Shown here piece by piece: positions 43,562-52,376 of a DNA stretch of 64,000 bases. The DNA comes from Burkholderia cepacia (GTDB lineage: Bacteria; Pseudomonadota; Gammaproteobacteria; Burkholderiales; Burkholderiaceae): the NCBI RefSeq assembly GCF_029962485.1, contig NZ_CP073638.1, positions 806,001-870,000 on the forward strand, given 5' to 3'. Every line of letters begins with the position of its first letter. Within the stretch, counting starts at the first letter, position 1. Both the position numbers and the translations under genes were made by a program. The notes below the pieces were generated by a model. It worked only from the letters and a program-made list of their open reading frames with translations. It did not search any database and had not been told where the DNA came from.

Positions 43562-45745
43562 ATGAAGCCACAACCTGCGATCGAGCGACCTTCCATCGAA
43601 CCGGCACGATGGAGGACATGGCTCGATCCGCTCGGCGACGCAGCGCGCGACTGGGCCGCCAGCGACGGGCTGATCTGGCTGCATCTCGCGAAAACCGTGC
43701 TCGCGGCGCTGCTCGCGATGGGCATCGCGATGCGTCTCGAGATGTCGCAGCCGCGCACGGCGATGACGACCGTGTTCGTGCTGATGCAGCCGCTGTCGGG
43801 GATGGTGTTCGCGAAGAGTTTCTACCGCGTGCTCGGCACGGCAGCCGGCCTCGTCGCCGCGCTCGCGCTCGGCGGGTTGTTCGCGCAGCAGCCCGAGCTG
43901 TACATGGCCGGCATCACGCTGTGGATCGGCACCTGCATCGCGCTCGCGGTGCGCAACCGCCATTTTCGCTGGTACGGCTTCGTGCTCGCCGGCTATACGG
44001 CCGCGCTGATCGGCCTGCCGGCCGTGATGACGCCGCAGACGCTGTTCCAGTCCGCGCTCACGCGCGCCGCGGAAGTCGCGCTCGGCATCGCCTGCTCGGG
44101 CGCGGTCAGCGCGCTGATCCTGCCGCTCAGTTCCGCGAAGGCGTTGATGCGCTCGCTGGGCACCCGCCATGCGACGTTCGCGGCGTTCACGGCGGGCGCG
44201 CTCGCTGGTGACGTCGCACGCGGCGATTTCGAGCGGCGCTTCGCCGATTTCGTCGACGACATCGTCGGCTTCGAGGCCAACCGCGCGTTCGCGTCGTTCG
44301 AGGATCCCCACATTCGTGCGCGCAGCCGCCGGCTCGCACGGCTGAACAGCGAGTTCATGAATGCGTGCACGCGGCTCCATGCGCTGCACCAGCTCGTCAA
44401 ACGCCTGCGCGCGAACCATTCAGACGCGGTGCTCGATGCGCTCGCGCCGCATGTCGACGCGCTCGCGCTGCGATTCGCGGCACTGCGCGACGAGCGGCAG
44501 CACGGCGTCACGCCGGCCACCGGCGCACTGCTCGAACTGCGCCGTTTCCACAGCGCGTTGCCGAAAGCCGCCCGTGCGTCGCGACGAACCGTCGAAGCGC
44601 ATGCGGCCGGCGGCCTGCTCGACTTCGACACCGCGATCGAACTGCTGTACCGCTTCATCGGCGAGTACCTCGGCTACGCCGATACGTACGCGTCGCTCGA
44701 CCAGGACGATCATGCGTTCGAGCGCTCCGTCACGCATTACGCGGTGAAGACCAATTCGTTCTTCGTCGGCTTCGCGTTCCTGCGTACGATCGTCGCCGTC
44801 GGCGCGATGAGCGCGTTCTGGATCGCGTCGGAATGGCCAAGCGGCCCGCTCGCCGTGATCGCCACCGCGATCGCGTGCGCCCTCAGCTCGACGTCGCCGC
44901 GCGCGCCGAAGTTCGTCGCGCAGATGAGCGTCGGTGCGGCGTTCGCGACCGCCGTCGGCTACGTGTTCCTGTGCTACGTGTATCCGAACATCGACGGCTT
45001 CCCGCTGCTGTGCGCGACGCTCGCGCCGGTACTCGGCCTCGGTGCCTTCCTTGCCATGCGGCCCGGCCTGTCCGGCTACGGGATCGGCTTCGCGGTGTTC
45101 TTCTGCCTGCTCGCCGGCCCCGACAACGCGATCGCGTATACGCCCGAAGTGCTGATCAACAACGGGCTGGCGATCGTCATCGCGATGCTCGCGTGCTCGC
45201 TCGTGTTCGCGGTCGTATTCCCCACTCACATGCCGTGGCTCACGGGCCGCATCGCGCACGACCTGCGCCGCCAGGTCACGCTCGCGTGCGAAGGCGCGCC
45301 GGACGGTCTCGCGCAGCGCTTCCAGTCGAGTACGCACGACTTGATGGCGCAACTGCGCACGCTGCTCGTGCGACGGACACGACAGCACCGCGACGCCATG
45401 CGCTGGATGCTGTCGACACTCGAGGTCGGCCATGCGGTGATCGACCTGCGCGACGAGCTGCATGCGTTCAGTGCATCGAAACCGCCGCAGACGCTGCGCT
45501 GGACCGCGTCGATCGATGCGGTGCTGCACGAGCTGCCGCGATTCTTCGACGATCCGACGCCCGGGCATCACGCACGCACACTGAAATCGGTGAATCTCGC
45601 GATCCGCGCGGCGCAGCACACGCTGCAGGCGTGGTACGCGGTGCCCGATGCGCGCCGGAGCATGCAGCGGATCGTCGGCTGCCTTCATTTCATGCGCAGC
45701 GCGCTGCTGGACAAGGATGCGCCGTTCAACCGGCACCGCCATTGA
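43562..45745 (+). CDS. FUSC-family (AaeB-like) exporter
   Basis: A 727-residue inner-membrane protein of the fusaric acid resistance/AaeB type. It has two membrane blocks (about residues 40-190 and 400-560) separated by a long soluble region, with DWAASDGLIWLHLAKTVLAALLAMGIAMRL and PRTAMTTVFVLMQPLSGMVFAKSFYRVLGT marking the first. The family exports aromatic acids such as hydroxybenzoates. The usual periplasmic adaptor (AaeA/HlyD) and DUF1656 partner are absent here. A divergent LysR gene probably controls it. Confidence 0.88.
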   Translation: MKPQPAIERPSIEPARWRTWLDPLGDAARDWAASDGLIWLHLAKTVLAALLAMGIAMRLEMSQPRTAMTTVFVLMQPLSGMVFAKSFYRVLGTAAGLVAALALGGLFAQQPELYMAGITLWIGTCIALAVRNRHFRWYGFVLAGYTAALIGLPAVMTPQTLFQSALTRAAEVALGIACSGAVSALILPLSSAKALMRSLGTRHATFAAFTAGALAGDVARGDFERRFADFVDDIVGFEANRAFASFEDPHIRARSRRLARLNSEFMNACTRLHALHQLVKRLRANHSDAVLDALAPHVDALALRFAALRDERQHGVTPATGALLELRRFHSALPKAARASRRTVEAHAAGGLLDFDTAIELLYRFIGEYLGYADTYASLDQDDHAFERSVTHYAVKTNSFFVGFAFLRTIVAVGAMSAFWIASEWPSGPLAVIATAIACALSSTSPRAPKFVAQMSVGAAFATAVGYVFLCYVYPNIDGFPLLCATLAPVLGLGAFLAMRPGLSGYGIGFAVFFCLLAGPDNAIAYTPEVLINNGLAIVIAMLACSLVFAVVFPTHMPWLTGRIAHDLRRQVTLACEGAPDGLAQRFQSSTHDLMAQLRTLLVRRTRQHRDAMRWMLSTLEVGHAVIDLRDELHAFSASKPPQTLRWTASIDAVLHELPRFFDDPTPGHHARTLKSVNLAIRAAQHTLQAWYAVPDARRSMQRIVGCLHFMRSALLDKDAPFNRHRH

Positions 45746-45882
45746 GAATCGGTGCGGGCGCAACGGGATCCTTGTTCCGGATGGAAATAAGCTCTACAGC
45801 CTCGGTGATTAATCTTTAAGCAGTGCGAGCCTATAGTTTCCTCACTGCCAGCGAGACTGGCACTCACCCAGGAGAAACCAAA

Positions 45883-46095
45883 ATGAAGCCGCTTCACCTC
45901 GCCCTCGTTGCCCTGTCGCTCACCGCTGCTGTCGCCCACGCACAGCCGGCACCGGCAGACGCCGCACCGCAACAGGCGAACCGCGCCGAAGCCGTCAAGG
46001 CCGCGGGCCGCGTCGATCGTTCGCAATCGAAGCAGGAAGACCCGAACGCCTGTGTCGGCCCGGTCAGCTTCTGCAACATCTACTTCGGCAGCTGA
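45883..46095 (+). CDS. Small exported protein with two cysteines, 70 aa
   Basis: A 70-residue protein with signal peptide MKPLHLALVALSLTAAVAHA and a short mature part rich in Ala and Gln that ends NACVGPVSFCNIYFGS. The paired cysteines (C-x6-C) could form a disulfide. An AGGAGAAACC ribosome site supports the start. I do not recognise a family; Burkholderia has many such small exported proteins. It lies 137 bases after the FUSC gene and is probably its own transcript. Confidence 0.75.
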   Translation: MKPLHLALVALSLTAAVAHAQPAPADAAPQQANRAEAVKAAGRVDRSQSKQEDPNACVGPVSFCNIYFGS

Positions 46096-46166
46096 GCATG
46101 ACGCCGCGTCGTCACGGCCAGGCCCGCATCGCCCGCACTGCATGCATCGCATGCGCGGGCGGACGG

Positions 46167-46196
46167 CGGCCCGGCCGATCGCGGCCCGGCCGATCG
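46167..46196. repeat. Tandem duplication of a 15-mer
   Basis: The 15-base sequence CGGCCCGGCCGATCG occurs twice head to tail (46167-46181 and 46182-46196) in the short gap between the exported-protein gene and the P1 peptidase gene. The unit is itself partly palindromic. It may be a convergent-terminator remnant or slippage product. Confidence 0.7.
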
Positions 46197-46248
46197 CCGC
46201 ATCGCCGCCCCGTTCCACGCCGCTTCATTTGAAGCCGCGCTTGCCGTT

Positions 46249-47358
46249 TCAGGCGCCGCGCCCCGGCCGCCACCCCACTTCGCGCAACGCATCCAGCAGG
46301 CGCGCCTGCCCGAGCCCTTCGACCCGCGCACCGCGCGATTCGACGTCGCCGCCCGCGACCAGCGCATTCACGATCGCCTCCTCGACCGCTTCCGCCGCCG
46401 CGACGAACAGCGCGGAAATATGGTCGTTGTTGACCATCTGCACGCCGGTGGTCGGCGCGCCCTTGCTGCCGTAGTTCGCCGCCGGCAGGCCGTCGTTGCC
46501 GGTTGCAAACGCCAGGAAGATGTCGCCGCTCGAATCCTCGGTGCCGCCGCCCACGCGTGCGAGCCCGACGCTCGCGCGCTGCGCGAGGCGCGTGCATTGA
46601 TGCGGCAGAAGCGGCGCATCGGTCGCGATCGTCACGACGATCGAGCCCATGCCGGCCTCGCCCTTCGCTTCAGGCGCGCGGAACGGCGAATGCACATCAC
46701 GCAGCACTTCACCGACCGGGTAGCCGGCGACGCGGAGCATCTCGCGCACACCGTAGTTCGCCTGGACAAGTGCGCCGACGGTCCAGCCGCCCGCGTCGGC
46801 CGCGAGCACGCGCGACGCGGTGCCGATGCCGCCCTTGAACTCGTGGCAGATCATGCCCGTGCCGCCGCCGACACCGCCTTCCGCAACCGGCCCCGACTGC
46901 GCGGCAACCAGCGCGCGCTGCACGTGCGCGGCACTCACGTGCTGCCCCCAGATGTCGTTCAGCAGCCCGTCGTAGGTTTCCATCACGACCGGCATGCACC
47001 AGTACACGCGGCCGGCCGCCGCTTCGCGCTCGTTCGCGACGAGCGCGTCGCGCACCGCGCCGACGCTGTGCGTGTTCGTATAGGCGATCGGCGTCGTCAA
47101 CAGGCCGGCTTCGCGGATCCATTCAAGCCCGGTCGCGTCGCCGTTGCCGTTCAGCACGTGCACGCCCGCGAAGCACGGCGAATCGTGCGCGGCGCCCGCG
47201 CGCGGCTCGATGACGGTCACGCCGGTGCGGATCGATGCGTCGCCGTTCTCGACGTTCAGCGTGCAATGTCCGACCCGCACGCCCGGTACGTCCGTGATCG
47301 CGTTGAAGCGGCCCGGCGTGCCGAGTCCGATGCGGATGCCGAGATCCCTCGTGCGCAT
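46249..47358 (-). CDS. P1-family aminopeptidase (DmpA/BapA type)
   Basis: A 369-residue Ntn-hydrolase-like peptidase. The start RTRDLGIRIGLGTPGRFNAITDVPGVRVGHCTL is characteristic. GGVGGGTGMICHEFKGGIGTASR and, at the expected self-cleavage site, GGGTEDSSGDIFLAFATGN contain the nucleophilic Ser that becomes the beta-subunit N-terminus. Family members are D-amino acid amidases or beta-peptidyl aminopeptidases, so the specificity is open. It lies 64 bases downstream of an APC permease on the same strand, suggesting uptake and hydrolysis of a peptide or amide. Confidence 0.9.
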   Translation of the reverse strand: MRTRDLGIRIGLGTPGRFNAITDVPGVRVGHCTLNVENGDASIRTGVTVIEPRAGAAHDSPCFAGVHVLNGNGDATGLEWIREAGLLTTPIAYTNTHSVGAVRDALVANEREAAAGRVYWCMPVVMETYDGLLNDIWGQHVSAAHVQRALVAAQSGPVAEGGVGGGTGMICHEFKGGIGTASRVLAADAGGWTVGALVQANYGVREMLRVAGYPVGEVLRDVHSPFRAPEAKGEAGMGSIVVTIATDAPLLPHQCTRLAQRASVGLARVGGGTEDSSGDIFLAFATGNDGLPAANYGSKGAPTTGVQMVNNDHISALFVAAAEAVEEAIVNALVAGGDVESRGARVEGLGQARLLDALREVGWRPGRGA

Positions 47359-47422
47359 GATGCAGTTCCTCCAGTCTTTCAGTGGTTCGGTATGTCGATG
47401 TTGCAAGGTGTCGATCCGGTGC

Positions 47423-48829
47423 TCAGAGCGCGCGGAACGCTTCGCTGTGGCGCGCCCACACCCCGTACATCACGAGTGCCGCGACCAGCAGCCCCGCGAT
47501 GATGATGAGGTCGGTCGATTTCGTTGCCGTCGCCAGCGTCGTGTACAGCGTGTAGGCTGCGCCCACCACCGCGACGAGCGGCGTCACGGGCCACAGCGGC
47601 ATCCGGTAATGATGCTCGACATCGCGGCGCACGAAACGGCTCGCGAGCGCGGCCAGCCCGACGACCAGGTAGATCAGCAGCAGCAGGTCGACCGTGAACG
47701 CGGTCAGCTCGTCGAGGCTCGACACGAACACGAGCCCCGCCGACGGCACCGCCAGCGCGATCGTCGCCAGCCACGGCGATTCGAGGCGCGGATGGATCGT
47801 CGAGAATGCGCGGTTGCAGGTGCGCGACCAGAGCGCGTGCCGGCCGCTGCTGTACAGCAGGCGACCCATCGTGATCACGATCGCGATGATCGCGTTGAAC
47901 ACCGACAGGAAGATCCCGCCGCTGACCACGCGCGACACCGCCGGGTTGCTCAGCGAGCGCACCACGTAGCCGATCGGGTCGGCACTCTTCGTCAGTTCCG
48001 TCAGCGACGGTGCGCCGAGCACGATCGCGGTGAGCGGTACGAGTTCGACGACGAGGATCACGAGCAGCGAATAGATCACCGCCTTCGCGACGTTGCGGTT
48101 GCCGCCGCGCAGGTCTTCCGCGAGATACGCGGCCGAGCCGAAGCCGTTGTAGCAGAAGATCGCGGTGCCGATCGCCGGCACGATGGCCGCGAGCGTCGCC
48201 GGCACGAGCGCGTTGCCGCTCGCGACGACCGGCGCGATCAGCACGTCGGCGCCGCGGTGCGGCGAACCGAAGCCGAGCCCTGCGATCAGCATCAGCACGC
48301 CGATCTCGACGACGAGGAACGCGCCCGTGATCCACGCGTTCGTCTTGATGTTCAGCATGCCGAGCAGATAGCTGAGCAGCACGATCGTCAGCGCGACCGA
48401 CTGGTTGCTGAAGTGCGTGCCGAGCGCGTTGTTCAGATATGGCGCGGCGCCGCTCGCGAGCACGGCCGGAATGAACACGCTGACGGACAGCACCGTGATG
48501 AAGGTCAGGTAGCCGGGCAGCGTGCCGAACACGCGCTTGGCCATCACGTACTCGCCGCCAGCGCTGCGGTGTGCGGCGCTGAGCTCCGCGTAGCAAAGTG
48601 CAAATGCAAGCGCCAGCACGCCGCCGAGTACGAACGACAGCACGGCGCCGCTGCCCGCCTGCTGAATCGCGAACGGCGCGATCACGAAGATCGAGCTTGC
48701 AGGTGTCACACCCGATACGGTGATCATCACCGCGTCGCGCACGCTGAGCGTCTGCGACAACGCGCGCGGCGCGCCCTCCGTGGCAGGCGCCGCTTGCACG
48801 GTACCCGTCGATTCCGACATCATCGCCAT
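47423..48829 (-). CDS. APC-superfamily amino acid permease
   Basis: A 468-residue, twelve-helix amino acid/polyamine permease. The conserved first half contains LSVRDAVMITVSGVTPASSIFVIAPFAIQQAG and YAELSAAHRSAGGEYVMAKRVFG, followed by FCYNGFGSAAYLAEDLRGGNRNVAKAV in the sixth helix region. Substrate unknown. It is upstream of and probably co-transcribed with the P1 peptidase, and divergent from a LuxR-type regulator that may control both. Confidence 0.9.
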   Translation of the reverse strand: MAMMSESTGTVQAAPATEGAPRALSQTLSVRDAVMITVSGVTPASSIFVIAPFAIQQAGSGAVLSFVLGGVLALAFALCYAELSAAHRSAGGEYVMAKRVFGTLPGYLTFITVLSVSVFIPAVLASGAAPYLNNALGTHFSNQSVALTIVLLSYLLGMLNIKTNAWITGAFLVVEIGVLMLIAGLGFGSPHRGADVLIAPVVASGNALVPATLAAIVPAIGTAIFCYNGFGSAAYLAEDLRGGNRNVAKAVIYSLLVILVVELVPLTAIVLGAPSLTELTKSADPIGYVVRSLSNPAVSRVVSGGIFLSVFNAIIAIVITMGRLLYSSGRHALWSRTCNRAFSTIHPRLESPWLATIALAVPSAGLVFVSSLDELTAFTVDLLLLIYLVVGLAALASRFVRRDVEHHYRMPLWPVTPLVAVVGAAYTLYTTLATATKSTDLIIIAGLLVAALVMYGVWARHSEAFRAL

Positions 48830-48961
48830 TTCGTTCTCCTGTGCTCCTATCCTGCGCTTTTTTGAACACCCATACTCGGGCCCGATTGATTGCGTGGCAG
48901 TCTAGGAAGCCAATTTCAGGACCGCTATTCCCCCTTCGTGTTACGCCTTTCCGGTGGTGGT

Positions 48962-49762
48962 ATGGATCGTCTCTTTTCCGAAATCGCGATGCATCAGGCG
49001 CTTGGCCGCGCAATCGATCATCTCGGCCAGCCGCGCTTCTGGCGGTTCCTGGTGCTGCTGCTCAATGAAATGGTGCCGTTCGACAACGCGCTCGCGACCG
49101 CGGTCGGCCGCGACGGCGTGCCGCTCGTGCTCGACGAATACGACACGGGCGGCACCGACGCAGCGTCGCCCGTGCCGCTCTACCTGAACGGCGTGTATCT
49201 GCTCGACCCGTTCCTGCAGGCCGCGCACGACGGGCTCGCCGACGGCTGCTACCGGCTCGAGGAAGTCGCGCCCGACCTGTTCCGGCAGAGCGAATATTTT
49301 CTCAGCTACTTCCGCGACGCGGTCGGCGACGACGAGATCCAGATCCTCGTGCGGCCGAACGCCGACACGCTGCTGTCGCTGTCGCTCGGTGCGACCGCGC
49401 GCTTCGACGTCGAGCCGCTCGGCAAGCTGACGACCGCGATGCCTTGGGTGCTCGCGGCGATGCGGCAGCACTGGCGGCTGGTGGGCGACGCCGCTCGCAT
49501 GACGCCCGATGCCGATCTCGGTGCGCGCGTCGAGCAGGCGCTCGCGCGCTTCGGCGCGGGTGTGCTGACCGATCGCGAAATGTCGATCGCGCGAATGGTG
49601 CTGCGCGGCAATTCGTCGAAGGCGATCGCCGAGCGGCTGGCCATATCACCCGAAACGGTGAAGGTGCATCGGCGTCATCTGTATGCGAAGCTCGGAATTT
49701 CGTCGCAGCCCGAGCTGTTTTCGCGATTCATCCAGGCGCTGGGGGAAGATGCGGCCGGGTGA
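48962..49762 (+). CDS. LuxR-family transcriptional regulator
   Basis: A 266-residue regulator with a ~190-residue N-terminal sensing region of no clear family and a C-terminal LuxR/GerE helix-turn-helix (LTDREMSIARMVLRGNSSKAIAERLAISPETVKVHRRHLYAKLGIS). It lacks a receiver domain and the usual autoinducer-binding Trp/Tyr/Asp pattern is not obvious, so it is not confidently a quorum-sensing receptor. Divergent from the permease-peptidase pair, it is the probable regulator of those genes. Ligand unknown. Confidence 0.85.
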   Translation: MDRLFSEIAMHQALGRAIDHLGQPRFWRFLVLLLNEMVPFDNALATAVGRDGVPLVLDEYDTGGTDAASPVPLYLNGVYLLDPFLQAAHDGLADGCYRLEEVAPDLFRQSEYFLSYFRDAVGDDEIQILVRPNADTLLSLSLGATARFDVEPLGKLTTAMPWVLAAMRQHWRLVGDAARMTPDADLGARVEQALARFGAGVLTDREMSIARMVLRGNSSKAIAERLAISPETVKVHRRHLYAKLGISSQPELFSRFIQALGEDAAG

Positions 49763-49909
49763 TCGCCTCGACCGCCTCGATCGGCACGGATGGCAACGGG
49801 CGCGGAATCGGGCACTATCCGTCAAGTGCCGCATGCCTGGGTCATTTGCTGACGCCGATGCGGACGCCCGATCGACAACACGATTGCCCGACAACAGGAA
49901 TCCCGACAC

Positions 49910-50293
49910 ATGTCACTCATTCCGATCATTGGAATTGGCTGGCTGTTTCTGTGCGCGATCAGCGCCGCATCGCTCGCGCTCGTGCCGCCCGTGGTGCTGG
50001 TCGCCTGCCTGATGGGCAAGAACGTATGGTCGATCCTGACCCGCGGCCGGCTGCAATTCGCGTTCCTGGCCTACCTGGGCTCCGCGCCGGTGCCGGCGGT
50101 CTTCACGTTCCTGCTGGAAGTCGGTGCCACGGCCGGGAATCACGGCGGCACGGCGTCCGCCAGCATGTATCAATGGAACGAACGGTTCTTTTTCGTGTTC
50201 GTCGTCGCGGCGGCACTGAGCGGGCTGCTGTTGCTGCTGCGGCCGAAAGACACGCAGGCACCGAACGTCCATCCGTCGCAGCCTGCGCGATAG
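49910..50293 (+). CDS. Small membrane protein of unknown function
   Basis: A 127-residue protein with three predicted membrane segments (about 8-34, 48-70 and 94-113) and a short charged C-terminal tail. I see no named family signature. It is flanked by the LuxR regulator and an unrelated small gene on the other strand, so context gives no hint. Confidence 0.6.
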   Translation: MSLIPIIGIGWLFLCAISAASLALVPPVVLVACLMGKNVWSILTRGRLQFAFLAYLGSAPVPAVFTFLLEVGATAGNHGGTASASMYQWNERFFFVFVVAAALSGLLLLLRPKDTQAPNVHPSQPAR

Positions 50294-50365
50294 TCGGCGC
50301 GCGAGCGCCGCACCATGCGTCCCGCCCGGTTGTCGAGCGGGAGCACGGTCACGCGCTGCTTCCCG

Positions 50366-50677
50366 CTACTTCCACTTCGCGCCGATTTGCGCGAGTCCGG
50401 CGTTGCGGAGATCGTCCGGCAACATCACCACGCGGAACTCGCAGTCTGCATTCAACATCAGGAACCACGGCTCCGCGAGCGCCGGGATCTGCGACGGATC
50501 ATCCAGATTGACGATCACGACCGCCCCGCGCCCGCCGTTCTGCTCCGTGAAATACACGGCCTCCGGCTTGACCGCTTCGAGTATTCGCGAGATCACGTCA
50601 CCGACGCTGCCGTCGCGCACCAGCGTGTTGAACGGCTCGTGAGGGATTCGTATGTTGAGAAGCATGCGCATGACCAT
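50366..50677 (-). CDS. Conserved hypothetical protein, 103 aa
   Basis: A soluble protein of about 101-103 residues beginning MRMLLNIRIPHEPFNTLVRDGSVGD and containing KPEAVYFTEQNGGRGAVVIVNLDDPSQIPALAEPWFLMLNADCEFRVV. The alternation of strand and helix suggests a ferredoxin-like alpha/beta fold similar to dimeric alpha-beta barrel proteins, but the family is not certain. ATGs at 50677 and 50671 are both possible; AAGGAGG lies just upstream. Function unknown. Confidence 0.65.
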   Translation of the reverse strand: MVMRMLLNIRIPHEPFNTLVRDGSVGDVISRILEAVKPEAVYFTEQNGGRGAVVIVNLDDPSQIPALAEPWFLMLNADCEFRVVMLPDDLRNAGLAQIGAKWK

Positions 50678-50849
50678 CCTCCTTGGGCTCCGCCCGGCGT
50701 GGGCCCTTCAAGCATAGGTGCTGCGCGAGTGGCACCGAAAGCGTTTGCAGGCGCCCATTCACATTCCGACGATTCGATGACACCGCATCGCGCGAACGGC
50801 AATCGCCCGCGCGATGCAGGCCCGATCGAATCGACCGTTCATGCTTCCA

Positions 50850-52289
50850 TCATTCGGAGACCGCATCGGCCGCCAGCCCCGTCGGCGCGATCGCCAGATG
50901 CAACGCCTGCTGCGGCCGCAGCGTGACGTTCAGCACCTCGCGCGGCGGCGTCATGCCGGGTGGCACCGACAACACGTAGCGCTGCAGCACCATTGCGGCC
51001 ACGACCGTCATCTCCGTCATCGCCAGATGCTGGCCGAGGCACACACGCGGGCCGGTGCCGAACGGCATGTACGCGCCGCGCGGCAGCGCCGGCGCATCGT
51101 CGGCGAAGCGCTCCGGGCGGAACGTATCGGGTTTCGGGAACCATCGCGGATCGCGCTGCATCAGTTGCAGCGGCAGCATGAACAGCGTGCGCGCGGGAAA
51201 CTGCCACGCGCCCAGCGCGATCGGCCGCGATGCGCGACGGCTGATCAGGATCGGCGCGGACGGATACAGGCGCAGCGTTTCGTCGAGTGTCTGCGACAGG
51301 TAGCGCAACGACGAGCGCGTCTGGGCGGACGGCGCGCGACCGCCCAGCACGCGGGACACCTCGTCGCGCACGGCGGCTTGCACGGCCGGATTCGCGGCCA
51401 TGCACCAGGCCCACCAGGTCAGCGCCCCGGCGGTCGTCTCGTGGCCGGCCAGGAACGCCGTCACGCATTCGTCGTGCACGGCCTGCAGCGGCCATTTCCG
51501 CGCATCCGCCCGATGCAGCCGCAACAGACGCGACAGCAGATCGTCGGGCCAGGCATGCTCGGGCCGGTCGAGACGCGCATGCAGTTGCCGGTCGATGATC
51601 CCTTTCAGCACCGCCATCGCGCGTGCCGTGCGGTGCTTCCACGGCACCCAGTTCGGTGTGGTCACCGGCTGGTAGAACGCCGCGTTGGCCGCGGCGCTCA
51701 CCACGCGCACCGCCTCCTCGGCTGCGCGCGCATCGTTGCCGATCGTATCGGAGAACATCGTGCGCATGATCACGTCCATCGTCAGCGACGTCAGCGCGCT
51801 TTCGATCGGCCAGTCCGGATCGCGCGCCGGCCATTGCGCAAGCGCGTGACCGGCCGTCGCCGCGATCGCCGGAACAAACGACTGAACCGGCTTCGGCATG
51901 AAATTCGGCTGCAGCGCCTGACGCTGGTCGCGCCACGCGTCGCCTTCCGCGACCAGCACGCTGTGGCCGTGGACCTCCCCGAATACGCGGGTGGCGCGCT
52001 CCCAGCGCCCGAGCGCATCGTGATGCGTGACCAGCAGCTCGCGCACGAGCGCCGGATCGGTCACGGCCACGGCATGCTCGGGCCACACGCGCAGGTGCAC
52101 GACGTCGCCGTAGGTGCGCTGCCAGCCGCCAAGCGTGCCGATCAGGTCGCGCGACATCGTGCGCAGCAACCCCCAACCCGTCAGGCCGGCGGGCGGCCCC
52201 GGCGGCCATACGCCGGGCGGGTGAAGCACGGGCGCCGGCGCAGCGGCGCCCGCGTGGAAGGGACATTGGGAAGAGGATCGTGTGTTCAT
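50850..52289 (-). CDS. Cytochrome P450 monooxygenase
   Basis: A 479-residue P450 haem monooxygenase. Diagnostic elements are the I-helix oxygen-activation motif AGHETTAG, the ExxR of TLDETLRLYPSAP, the PERF loop FRPERFADD, and the haem-binding loop FGTGPRVCLG with the axial Cys. The architecture resembles CYP102-haem-domain or CYP4-like fatty-acid or alkane hydroxylases, but the subfamily is not assigned. No ferredoxin or reductase gene is adjacent, so electrons must come from elsewhere. It is divergent (87 bases) from an AraC-type regulator. Confidence 0.92.
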   Translation of the reverse strand: MNTRSSSQCPFHAGAAAPAPVLHPPGVWPPGPPAGLTGWGLLRTMSRDLIGTLGGWQRTYGDVVHLRVWPEHAVAVTDPALVRELLVTHHDALGRWERATRVFGEVHGHSVLVAEGDAWRDQRQALQPNFMPKPVQSFVPAIAATAGHALAQWPARDPDWPIESALTSLTMDVIMRTMFSDTIGNDARAAEEAVRVVSAAANAAFYQPVTTPNWVPWKHRTARAMAVLKGIIDRQLHARLDRPEHAWPDDLLSRLLRLHRADARKWPLQAVHDECVTAFLAGHETTAGALTWWAWCMAANPAVQAAVRDEVSRVLGGRAPSAQTRSSLRYLSQTLDETLRLYPSAPILISRRASRPIALGAWQFPARTLFMLPLQLMQRDPRWFPKPDTFRPERFADDAPALPRGAYMPFGTGPRVCLGQHLAMTEMTVVAAMVLQRYVLSVPPGMTPPREVLNVTLRPQQALHLAIAPTGLAADAVSE

Positions 52290-52376
52290 GCGCCGGATTC
52301 TCCACATCGGCGCGCCGGCGGTCTTGAACGCAAACGACATCGACACCCGTCAGGCCGGTCCCTATACTGCGGCGTC

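Noticed and set aside
48962..49762. Quorum-sensing LuxR receptor
   Set aside because: The N-terminal domain lacks a clear autoinducer-binding pattern and no luxI-type gene is present.
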